NCBI GenBank assembly: GCA_021844725.1
Contig: JAKBSX010000276.1
Location: 1-5,240 of the forward strand
Origin: Actinomycetes bacterium
GTDB taxonomy: Bacteria; Actinomycetota; Acidimicrobiia; Acidimicrobiales; Acidimicrobiaceae
DNA: 5,240 nt
Direction: 5' to 3'
Part shown: piece after piece, positions 1 to 5,240 of the stretch
How the letters are laid out: each line of letters opens with the position of its first letter
Position numbering within the stretch: position 1 is the first letter of the stretch
Translations under genes and position numbers: made by a program
The notes under the pieces: generated by a model
Told to the model about the DNA's origin: nothing
Seen by the model: the letters and a program-made list of their open reading frames with translations, nothing else
The model's database searches: none

Positions 1-397
1 TGTTGAGGTCGGGAGCGATGATTTTTTTTTGCCTATGAACGAACATGAAAATGGGGCTGAAGCCTGCCCCTATCCCAAGAGGCATCACGTGGTGTATTAT
101 GTCGATTTTTTTATTGCGAATAATTTTTAGACCTGTAATAAACAGCTTGCCATAAAAGAATAAATCACTTTTAAACGAGTAATCATAGCCAGCATGTAAT
201 GAAATTAGACTATTTTTCACTGGCGATTGAAGCCTCTCTATGACTTTGTTATCAATCTCGCCAACGACACTAATAACGTTTTTGAAACTTACAGTCACTG
301 ATTGCATAATGTTTATTGCCCACGCACCTTCAGAGGCCACTCTATGTATGTTACGATGTACGGGCAGTAACAATATGTTTGGCTCGATCCTTCTCAT
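1..397 (-). CDS. GT-B fold glycosyltransferase, N-terminal part (partial, runs off left edge)
   Basis: An open minus-strand frame runs from an ATG at 397-395 to the window edge without a stop, giving 132 visible residues. The product looks like the N-terminal donor/acceptor half of a family-4 (GT-B) glycosyltransferase. It opens with a hydrophobic strand (NILLLPVHR, residues 7-15), then RVASEGAWAINI (19-30), the region where such enzymes describe an entourage of sugar-polymer synthesis. Residues 98-117 read like the family segment IDIIHHVMPLGIGAGFSPIF, and QKKIIAPD (123-130) fits the next beta strand. An in-frame TAG lies six codons upstream of the ATG, so the start cannot be much earlier. 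No strong ribosome binding site is visible; a TATA-like stretch about 24-36 bases upstream would suit a leaderless archaeal message. The catalytic C-terminal domain with the nucleotide-sugar site lies outside the window. The coding strand contains an A9 run (positions 22-30). The family call is by eye; exact sugar and linkage are unknown. Confidence 0.75.
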   Translation of the reverse strand, partial: MRRIEPNILLLPVHRNIHRVASEGAWAINIMQSVTVSFKNVISVVGEIDNKVIERLQSPVKNSLISLHAGYDYSFKSDLFFYGKLFITGLKIIRNKKIDIIHHVMPLGIGAGFSPIFMFVHRQKKIIAPDLN

Positions 398-420
398 CGC
401 ATCCAGTAGTGTCTACGCCT

Positions 421-433
421 ATATTACAATAAT
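421..433 (-). promoter_or_regulatory. Possible TATA box for the left-edge glycosyltransferase
   Basis: On the minus strand the sequence ATTATTGTAATAT lies 24-36 bases upstream of the ATG at 397. That distance is what an archaeal TATA box would show for a leaderless or nearly leaderless transcript, and would also explain the lack of a clear ribosome binding site. The match is to an AT-rich pattern only, in a region that is AT-rich anyway. Confidence 0.28.
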
Positions 434-458
434 TTACATCGAGTCGGCTTGGGATAAT

Positions 459-484
459 AAAAAAAAAGGAAACGGTCAGTTTCC
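459..484 (-). terminator. Hairpin followed by T9, terminator-like on the minus strand
   Basis: Read on the minus strand, GGAAAC (484-479), a five-base loop TGACC, and GTTTCC (473-468) form a perfect six-pair stem, followed at once by nine T residues (467-459). This is the classic intrinsic terminator layout, and the T tract alone would also suit archaeal termination. It sits upstream of the left-edge gene and faces the same way, so it would end a transcript started further right on the minus strand, where no gene is visible. The stem is short and only half G/C, so it may be fortuitous, or may act as an insulator or leader structure. Confidence 0.42.
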
Positions 485-506
485 ATCTTTATTCTGTCAA
501 CGCCAT

Positions 507-533
507 TTAGGTCACTACCGTTAGTCACTACCG
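507..533. repeat. Two-copy tandem repeat, unit TTAG(G)TCACTACCG
   Basis: TTAGGTCACTACCG at 507-520 is followed directly by TTAGTCACTACCG at 521-533. The copies share the 10-mer GTCACTACCG (511-520 and 524-533) and differ by one G. Two close copies in a promoter-bearing intergenic region could be an operator, or simply a small duplication. No third copy is visible nearby. Confidence 0.6.
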
Positions 534-644
534 ATCGTGCATGCGAATTGAGGTAATGCAATTGGGAATCTCCCTATGCCAGCAGTTCACAAACGGGAAA
601 TATCAGAAAGCAACAGCGGTCTCAAAAACGATGCAGAGAGTCTA

Positions 645-654
645 ACCATATACT
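645..654 (+). promoter_or_regulatory. Possible TATA box for the plus-strand glycosyltransferase
   Basis: The AT-rich element around CCATATACT lies about 40-50 bases before the ATG at 695. An archaeal start site about 25 bases downstream would give a leader of roughly 20 bases, just long enough to contain the ribosome binding site at 680-686. A second AT-rich element (661-672) is closer and could serve instead. Weak evidence. Confidence 0.22.
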
Positions 655-679
655 GACACCATATCATTATACTGTTTTG

Positions 680-686
680 AAGGTGG
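680..686 (+). promoter_or_regulatory. Ribosome binding site that fixes the start at 695
   Basis: AAGGTGG ends eight bases before the ATG at 695. It contains AGGTG, a match to the GGAGGTGAT complement of the 16S rRNA 3' end. An in-frame TTG at 677 and GTG at 683 lie before or inside this site, so translation from them would leave the site unused. The ATG at 695 is therefore preferred. Confidence 0.6.
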
Positions 687-694
687 CTCCTAAT

Positions 695-1804
695 ATGACA
701 GCCATAGATATAACGCTCATCCTTTACCAGCGGAGCTCAAAATTTGAGGTGATGAATGCTGTTTACACCGATCTCTATCATGGTTTCATAGATTTGGGAT
801 TAAAACCCAATGTCGTTGAAATCAAAGATCCACAACTTGATGCATCTCCGTTTGCCCCCGACTTCCCTCTTCAAAGGATTGATGCGGATGAACTTGACGA
901 TTTGCTTAACGACAATTGCCAATTTCTCACAGACGATCATCATTCAACGATCAGACTTTTAGGAGGCTCCAAGAGAAAGATCGACAACCTCACCACCTGG
1001 GTAACTTATTTTTATGGCCAGAAATTTATCTTTGAGCAATACAGAAACCTGCCTTATGCCCTCAGTTACAGGGAAAGGCTTAAACACAGTGTCGTGGGGC
1101 TTATGCCGCCTCTCTTTTCAATGAAGGGAGCAAGATGGTACGTCGGTGGACTTGCACGAACACAAATTCTCGCACAGAGCCTCTGGACCGGTCTGCTGCT
1201 CAATAGGGTATATATGCTGAAATGCTCAGGAGTGATTTACATCCCTGTGGATCCAGCACACTATGATTTTTCACTGGATAATCAAAGAGCACTGAAATGT
1301 CTGATTTTCTTTGGCAACAATTATGATACTGATTTAAAACAACTGAGTGATACCGTTGGATTGATTCAGACCATCGTTCCAAATATAGAATTTGAGGCTT
1401 TCGGAAATTACGACCAAGCAGCTTTGTTCGAAGAAAATACAGACATTCAGATTAGATTCCATAATGCAGTGGACAGAAGACGTTTGTCAGAAATATACAA
1501 CAGTTGCCTCTTCACCATCTGCTCTGTATACAACGGTAATTTCGAGAAGGTTCCTATCGAGAGTTTATTAACAGGCACCCCTGTAATTTCATATCTACAA
1601 CCATTTATGGAGGTTACTGGTGAGACGAGTCTTGTCGCAAATATTCAGAATGCGGGTGAGGTGCGGAGTAAGGTTCTAAAATGGGTAAATAATGACTTGT
1701 CCCTTGAGAAGAGACGATTAAAAGAGAGAATACTTTCTTTCATGGGACACAGGAAAGTAGCAAATGACTTTATAATGCACTTGACCGATTTCACACAGGA
1801 ATAG
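695..1804 (+). CDS. GT-B (GT4-like) glycosyltransferase
   Basis: This gene encodes a predicted 369-residue glycosyltransferase of the two-Rossmann-domain GT-B type, most like family GT4, probably acting in the cytoplasm or at the membrane face on a lipid-linked glycan. The N-terminal domain starts with the strand DITLILYQR (5-13) and a helix ending in FIDLGLKPNVVEI (31-43). The C-terminal domain starts near LKCLIFFGNNYD (200-211). Residues 260-300 hold the nucleotide-sugar site: RRRLSEIYNSC, then NFEKVPIESLLTGTPVISY (282-300). The second glutamate of the family's E-x7-E motif is present (E289), but the position of the first is a glycine (G281). I see no signal peptide or obvious transmembrane segment. 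The ATG at 695 is chosen over the in-frame TTG at 677 because of the ribosome binding site AAGGTGG. The gene converges on the minus-strand operon with a 39-base gap. About four fifths of its arginine codons are AGA/AGG. Donor and acceptor cannot be told from the sequence. Confidence 0.8.
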   Translation: MTAIDITLILYQRSSKFEVMNAVYTDLYHGFIDLGLKPNVVEIKDPQLDASPFAPDFPLQRIDADELDDLLNDNCQFLTDDHHSTIRLLGGSKRKIDNLTTWVTYFYGQKFIFEQYRNLPYALSYRERLKHSVVGLMPPLFSMKGARWYVGGLARTQILAQSLWTGLLLNRVYMLKCSGVIYIPVDPAHYDFSLDNQRALKCLIFFGNNYDTDLKQLSDTVGLIQTIVPNIEFEAFGNYDQAALFEENTDIQIRFHNAVDRRRLSEIYNSCLFTICSVYNGNFEKVPIESLLTGTPVISYLQPFMEVTGETSLVANIQNAGEVRSKVLKWVNNDLSLEKRRLKERILSFMGHRKVANDFIMHLTDFTQE

Positions 1805-1843
1805 GACCTGAAGTGTAATGAATTCTGAGTTTGTAGTTCTGTG
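1805..1843. other. 39-base convergent gene junction
   Basis: The plus-strand glycosyltransferase and the minus-strand operon end tail to tail here. No hairpin and no T tract longer than three bases is visible on either strand, so the transcripts probably overlap at their 3' ends or terminate inside the opposing gene. Confidence 0.6.
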
Positions 1844-2800
1844 TCATAAATCAAGTAAGCCGTTCTCAATTTTATAGCTGAAATATGATGTTGTCGCAAC
1901 AGATCTGAAACGTCGATTTATGCCGGTTCCAAGCGTGCCGCCAACATAGTCTCCCAGACGGTAATTTATGAATGTATGTCGCCCATTCTTATTCAGTCGT
2001 ATTGAAATATCTGAGTCCTCTTCACCATTTATATAAGTCTCATCAAAAATCAGACCATCATGGTCAGCTACAAATCTACTACTAAGAATCATAAAGTCCT
2101 CTGTCAAGATTATTTCCTGAACAACATTGAAGAGATGTTTCGTTATGAACGTCCTCTTCTTGAACGATTTACCAACAATGGGCATATACTGTTTACCGCA
2201 AAATTTCTTTATCAACCTGTAGAGTTCTTTATTCCAATGGCCCGTAATATTCATCAGTATGCGATAGAAAAAGTTTGGCGTTCCGACGAATCCTGGATTA
2301 GAGTGATACTTGCCGGGTGGGTGAGTAAATATGGTATCAAATTCTAGCGGATTCAACTGCTTGAGTTGATTGACAAGCATCGATACGTCGTCAATCTTAA
2401 AGACATCGTCGCTTGAAAAAACAATCCATTTAGGATCATACTCCAGAGCTTTTTTCATTCCCAGATTTATGTTGTGCGCGGAATTGAAATATGGATCGTC
2501 TCTACCTCCACTTTCTACAAAGATTATGTGTAACCCATTGAAAATATGCTCTCTGCACTCTGTGGCATATTTTCCATGAAAATCCGCAGTTGTGATGACC
2601 ACTATGATCTCCCTATCACCATCCACTTCGTGAATATAACCGGGACTCTTCGGTCTTTCCCTCATCCATTGAATGAGTTGTTCCCTGTTGTCAAAGTAGG
2701 AGTAGAATTCAATAACCTTCATAGGATCAGTGCTTGTAAAGAGATCATTCATGTGATCGGTCGTGCGCTGCCTTGTACTTATGTGTTCAGTCTCGGTCAT
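1844..2800 (-). CDS. GT-A (GT2-like) glycosyltransferase
   Basis: The product (318 residues from the first ATG) looks like an inverting family-2 glycosyltransferase with a GT-A fold. EIIVVITTADF (64-74) is the first nucleotide-binding strand. SAHNINLGMKKAL (107-119) fits the conserved segment before the metal site. KWIVFSSDDVF (124-134) carries the DxD-equivalent acidic residues D131/D132. TEDFMILSSRF (233-243) and INGEEDSDISIRL (257-269) match the acceptor-side region with the ED motif that supplies the catalytic base. There is no signal peptide or clear membrane helix, so it is probably cytosolic. It is last in the operon: its ATG overlaps the end of the dehydratase gene by 14 bases, suggesting coupled translation. 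The start is uncertain. Residues 1-26 look poorly conserved, and in-frame ATGs at codons 17 and 27 are alternatives, the latter giving MKVIEFYSYF, but neither has a good ribosome binding site. Sugar specificity is unknown. Confidence 0.8.
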   Translation of the reverse strand: MTETEHISTRQRTTDHMNDLFTSTDPMKVIEFYSYFDNREQLIQWMRERPKSPGYIHEVDGDREIIVVITTADFHGKYATECREHIFNGLHIIFVESGGRDDPYFNSAHNINLGMKKALEYDPKWIVFSSDDVFKIDDVSMLVNQLKQLNPLEFDTIFTHPPGKYHSNPGFVGTPNFFYRILMNITGHWNKELYRLIKKFCGKQYMPIVGKSFKKRTFITKHLFNVVQEIILTEDFMILSSRFVADHDGLIFDETYINGEEDSDISIRLNKNGRHTFINYRLGDYVGGTLGTGINRRFRSVATTSYFSYKIENGLLDL

Positions 2801-3857
2801 TCTTTACCGTAGAAAAATATGAATTTATCTGCGTTTCGGTTGTCAATACTACATCGGCGTTTTGATAAAATGATTTATACCACTCAACCGTTAGCGTGAC
2901 GATTGCATCCACATCATAAATTGGCAACCATCCTAATTCCTGTTTTGCTTTGCTAATATCAAGTTGTAGGAAATCTGCCTCCTTCGCATCCGTGCTTCTT
3001 TGAACCTCGTAGTCTCCTTTTCTCCAGCACTCTATAAATTTGTCTGTCAATTCTTTAACAGTTATCATCTTCTGATTATTTGGGCCAAGATTCCACGCAC
3101 CTGAATATTTTATGCTTCCCCACATTCTTTCAGCAAGCATAAGCATGCAACGTACGGGTTCGAGGACATGCTGCCATGGCCTGACTGCATTTGGGTTTCT
3201 TATTGATGCTGTGCTCCCATCCACAATACTCCTGACAAGATCAGGTACGATTCTATCTTTTGCCCAGTCTCCACCTCCTATGACGTTTCCTGCTCTGACT
3301 GAGGAAATTCCGACACCAGCATCTGAAAAATAGCTACCCCTGAAAGAGGTAACGGCGATGTCCTGGCAGGACTTGCTGGCGCTGTATGGATCCTTGCCAC
3401 CTAGGGAATCGATTTCCCTGTATGGGTAAACCCATTCCTCATTGCGGTATGCTTTGTCGCTGGTAACCACCACAATCGACTTCACCTTGTCTGTTTTCCT
3501 CAGACAGTCAAGAAGATTGACTGTGCCAATCACGTTGACTTCGAATGTATCCACAGGATTGTCGAATGATTCCAGAACAAGCGGTTGGGCTGCAAGATGG
3601 AATACAATCTCTGGCTGGAACTCAAATATTGTCTTCCGCAGCAAATCGCTCTGACGGACATCTATTCTCAAATCCTTTATTTTTCCGCCGAGGTTTAAAA
3701 CATCAAACATGTTGGGTTTCGTCGGCGGATCTAGTGAACATCCGCAAATATCGGCATTCATCATCTCAAGCCATTTGGTGAGCCATGAGCCAATAAAGCC
3801 GGTATGTCCTGTGATTAACACTCTCTTGTTTCTGTAGAACTCACTTAGGTTTGACAT
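2787..3857 (-). CDS. rfbG: CDP-glucose 4,6-dehydratase
   Basis: This 356-residue protein is an extended short-chain dehydrogenase/reductase that converts CDP-D-glucose to CDP-4-dehydro-6-deoxy-D-glucose using bound NAD+, the first committed step to CDP-linked deoxysugars. The NAD-binding GxxGxxG is GHTGFIG (17-23). SLDPPTKPNMFD (41-52) and HLAAQPLV (87-94) are typical of the CDP-glucose branch rather than the dTDP or GDP enzymes. The catalytic region is VTSDKAYRNEEW (131-142), with TSDK where the dTDP enzymes have TDE. The tyrosine/lysine pair is Y158/K162 in DPYSASK. RAGNVIGGGDWAKDRIVPD (188-206) and AVRPWQHVLEP (224-234) line the nucleotide-sugar site. The length is that of the family, so it appears intact. 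It overlaps the upstream transketolase gene by 17 bases and the downstream glycosyltransferase by 14. The usual partners, a glucose-1-phosphate cytidylyltransferase and a 3-dehydrase, are not in the window. Confidence 0.93.
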   Translation of the reverse strand: MSNLSEFYRNKRVLITGHTGFIGSWLTKWLEMMNADICGCSLDPPTKPNMFDVLNLGGKIKDLRIDVRQSDLLRKTIFEFQPEIVFHLAAQPLVLESFDNPVDTFEVNVIGTVNLLDCLRKTDKVKSIVVVTSDKAYRNEEWVYPYREIDSLGGKDPYSASKSCQDIAVTSFRGSYFSDAGVGISSVRAGNVIGGGDWAKDRIVPDLVRSIVDGSTASIRNPNAVRPWQHVLEPVRCMLMLAERMWGSIKYSGAWNLGPNNQKMITVKELTDKFIECWRKGDYEVQRSTDAKEADFLQLDISKAKQELGWLPIYDVDAIVTLTVEWYKSFYQNADVVLTTETQINSYFSTVKNDRD

Positions 3858-4779
3858 AGTTATGCATCTTCAACGTATCTCTGGCAGTCTTGTAGATATT
3901 CGCAGCGTCGATACCGTACTGCTTCAGCATAAAGTCCCTTGTGCCATAACTGTGAAGATACGGTTCGCTTATCCCGAATGGCACGACTTCACCCTCAATG
4001 CCATTCCTGGAAAGGGTTTGAAGTGTTAGGGAGTACAGTCCTGTCCCGACAAGGTGTTCTTCAATCGTCAATATGAGCTTCTTGTCCTGCGCATGCCTGA
4101 TCAATGAGTTTTCATCGAACGGTTTGAGTGTATGGTAGTCCAGGATCGTCGTCGAATAGCCTTCTTCTTCCAGTAGCTTGGAAACCCCGATAGCTTTTTC
4201 CAAAATGCTACCCGTGGATACAATCAGTACATCTTCACCCTTGCATATTTCAAGTGCCCTGCCTATTCTCAACTCATTGTGTTTGCCGTGCAAGATTGGC
4301 TCACCGTTTCTTGCGAGGCGCATGTAGGATGGCCCATTAATTGAGTGTAATTGCCTCATCTGTTCGGCAACCTCATTCGGGTCAGAAGGAGAAAGTATAG
4401 TCAGATTTGGGAGTGAACACAATATTCCATAATCCTCAATTGAATGATGAGTGAAACCCGCATCAGAATATGAGAAGCCCGCACCTACTCCCACTAGCCG
4501 TACAGGGAGATTCTGGTAACAGATATCATTCCTCAGCTGTTCGAAGGGGCGATAGATGAGAAATGGGATTATCGAATATACGAAAACGTTTCTTCCAGTT
4601 AATGCCATGCCAGCCGCCGTTCCAAGCATGCTCTGTTCCGCGACACCCATGTTGATGTATCTGTCAGGGTGCATCTCCTTGATATTCTCAAAAACAGAAA
4701 AGCCCAGGTCTCCTGTGAGCAGATATGTATTTTCGTTTTTCATCAAGACCTCAAGTTCCCTGACAAAAGCTGTTCTCAT
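3841..4779 (-). CDS. Transketolase, C-terminal subunit (pyrimidine-binding and C-terminal domains)
   Basis: This is the second half of a split, thiamine-diphosphate-dependent transketolase (312 residues). It pairs with the subunit encoded just upstream to transfer two-carbon ketol units between sugars. The pyrimidine-binding domain covers about residues 1-165. NMGVAEQSMLGTAAGMAL (43-60) contains the catalytic glutamate E48, which activates the cofactor. FTHHSIEDYGIL (109-120) carries the active-site histidines, and LTILSPSDPNEV (126-137) follows. The C-terminal domain covers about 170-305, with EDVLIVSTGSIL (182-193) and LILTIEEHLVGTGLYSL (235-251). All key residues are present. The ATG overlaps the stop of the first subunit gene by four bases (ATGA), and GGAAG seven bases upstream is a good ribosome binding site. 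A related 1-deoxyxylulose-5-phosphate synthase or dehydrogenase E1-beta is less likely from these motifs. Its place next to a CDP-sugar dehydratase suggests a special role in sugar synthesis rather than the pentose phosphate pathway. Confidence 0.9.
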   Translation of the reverse strand: MRTAFVRELEVLMKNENTYLLTGDLGFSVFENIKEMHPDRYINMGVAEQSMLGTAAGMALTGRNVFVYSIIPFLIYRPFEQLRNDICYQNLPVRLVGVGAGFSYSDAGFTHHSIEDYGILCSLPNLTILSPSDPNEVAEQMRQLHSINGPSYMRLARNGEPILHGKHNELRIGRALEICKGEDVLIVSTGSILEKAIGVSKLLEEEGYSTTILDYHTLKPFDENSLIRHAQDKKLILTIEEHLVGTGLYSLTLQTLSRNGIEGEVVPFGISEPYLHSYGTRDFMLKQYGIDAANIYKTARDTLKMHNYVKPK

Positions 4780-5240
4780 CGGCGCACTTCCAGTTCTCTG
4801 ATGAATTCATCGACGCTCGTGTCGGACGGCGATCTGTAGTGCCATTCAAGTTTGTCTTCCATTGCTTTGATGCCTTTGCCTTTGACAGTGTCTGCAATGA
4901 AAAGCGAAGGTTTTCCGGCTTCAAGAGGTATTCGTGAAAAGGATTGCTTCATCTCGCTGTAATTGTGCCCGTCGATTTCAGCAACAGACCAGTTGGAGGA
5001 AGAAAATTTTGCCTGAACAGCCTCTATCTTCTGTATGTTCGATGTTCTCTCAAAACCCTGTAGACCGTTATTGTCCACTATGGCCACCAGGTTGTCGAGT
5101 CCCATCCGACCTGCAAAGTTGGCCGCTTCAATTGTTGAGCCCTCCTGGCATTCACCATCACTCAATAGAACAAACACCCTCTGTGACTTCTTCATTTTCA
5201 TCAGAGAGTAGGCTATGCCGGAGCCAATCGGAAGACCATG
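4776..5240 (-). CDS. Transketolase, N-terminal TPP-binding subunit (partial, 5' end off right edge)
   Basis: The last 154 codons of the first transketolase subunit are visible. The frame stays open to the right edge, so the internal ATG at 5201 is not the true start. It begins with HGLPIGSGIAYSL (1-13 of the visible part), the glycine-rich segment seen in this family before the cofactor site. Next comes the thiamine diphosphate/Mg2+ binding motif, SDGECQEGSTIEAA (27-40) through LDNLVAIVDNN (48-58), with S27 in the first position where GDG is usual. IADTVKGKGI (115-124) and EWHYRSPSD (132-140) are characteristic of stand-alone N-terminal subunits. Such subunits are about 270-290 residues, so roughly 115-135 residues are missing. 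The stop codon overlaps the start of the C-terminal subunit gene, which couples their synthesis and suggests a 1:1 complex in the cytoplasm. The operon promoter must lie beyond the window. Confidence 0.88.
   Translation of the reverse strand, partial: HGLPIGSGIAYSLMKMKKSQRVFVLLSDGECQEGSTIEAANFAGRMGLDNLVAIVDNNGLQGFERTSNIQKIEAVQAKFSSSNWSVAEIDGHNYSEMKQSFSRIPLEAGKPSLFIADTVKGKGIKAMEDKLEWHYRSPSDTSVDEFIRELEVRR
4787..4791 (-). promoter_or_regulatory. Ribosome binding site for the transketolase C-terminal subunit
   Basis: GGAAG on the minus strand ends seven bases before the ATG at 4779, inside the 3' end of the upstream subunit gene. It supports this start and, with the four-base ATGA overlap, independent or reinitiating translation of the second subunit. 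Confidence 0.55.

Larger units (their letters stand above)
398..694. other. Divergent intergenic region, 297 bases
   Basis: This stretch separates two divergently transcribed glycosyltransferase genes and should carry the promoters of both. All three minus-strand frames between 676 and about 485 contain stops. The longest plus-strand ATG frame inside it (576-656, 26 codons) has no recognisable product. What it does hold is a short tandem repeat, a hairpin followed by a T9 tract on the minus strand, and several AT-rich promoter-like elements, listed separately. No tRNA, rRNA or insertion sequence was recognised. Confidence 0.7.

Noticed and set aside
240..524. 94-codon plus-strand ORF
   Set aside because: It overlaps the convincing minus-strand glycosyltransferase N-terminus (1-397), has low-complexity hydrophobic content without family resemblance, and has no ribosome binding site.
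576..656. 26-codon plus-strand ORF in the intergenic region
   Set aside because: It has no recognisable product and no binding site before its ATG; this length is expected by chance.
485..676. Remnant of a transposase or insertion sequence in the intergenic region
   Set aside because: Minus-strand translations gave short stop-free pieces, but no recognisable transposase motif, terminal inverted repeats or target duplication could be shown.
1200..1899. Minus-strand ORFs (1200-1382, 1645-1899)
   Set aside because: They are antisense shadows of the plus-strand glycosyltransferase and, for the second, run into the 3' end of the operon in another frame.
2060..2812. Three plus-strand ORFs (2060-2347, 2370-2579, 2546-2812)
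   Set aside because: They are antisense shadows of the GT-A glycosyltransferase, whose protein has clear family motifs along its length.
3112..3781. Plus-strand ORFs within 3112-3781
   Set aside because: They are antisense to the highly conserved CDP-glucose 4,6-dehydratase and show no domain features of their own.
4556..4801. 81-codon plus-strand ORF
   Set aside because: It is antisense to the transketolase C-terminal subunit, with no sign of independent coding.

Overview
The window is a piece of a surface-polysaccharide or glycan biosynthesis locus. It holds four genes on the minus strand packed into one overlapping operon, one convergent plus-strand glycosyltransferase, and the 5' part of a further minus-strand glycosyltransferase at the left edge. 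Arginine is coded mostly by AGA/AGG in all genes sampled, ATA is freely used for isoleucine, the transketolase is split into two polypeptides, and the best ribosome binding site (AAGGTGG) fits an archaeal anti-Shine-Dalgarno sequence. Together these lean towards a moderate-GC archaeon, perhaps a member of the Thermoplasmata. This is an inference: split transketolases and CDP-sugar genes also occur in bacterial O-antigen clusters.

Layout, left to right. Positions 1-397 (minus) encode the N-terminal domain of a GT-B glycosyltransferase running off the left edge. Positions 398-694 are a 297-base divergent intergenic region with a short tandem repeat (507-533), a hairpin followed by T9 on the minus strand (459-484), and weak promoter-like AT-rich elements. 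Positions 695-1804 (plus) encode a second GT-B (GT4-like) glycosyltransferase. After a gap of only 39 bases comes the convergent 3' end of the minus-strand operon. Read in its own direction from the right edge, the operon runs: transketolase N-terminal (TPP-binding) subunit (4776-5240, 5' end cut off), transketolase C-terminal subunit (3841-4779), CDP-glucose 4,6-dehydratase (2787-3857), and a GT-A (GT2-like) glycosyltransferase (1844-2800). Successive genes overlap by 4, 17 and 14 bases, so translational coupling is likely.

How the genes may work together: the dehydratase would make CDP-4-keto-6-deoxy-D-glucose, and the glycosyltransferases would build the resulting sugar and others into a glycan. 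The two-subunit transketolase has no obvious housekeeping role inside such an operon. The most interesting possibility is that it transfers a two-carbon ketol unit to the 4-keto sugar, giving a branched-chain sugar, or makes another special precursor. This is untested. The cytidylyltransferase that would supply CDP-glucose is not in the window and may lie beyond the right edge.
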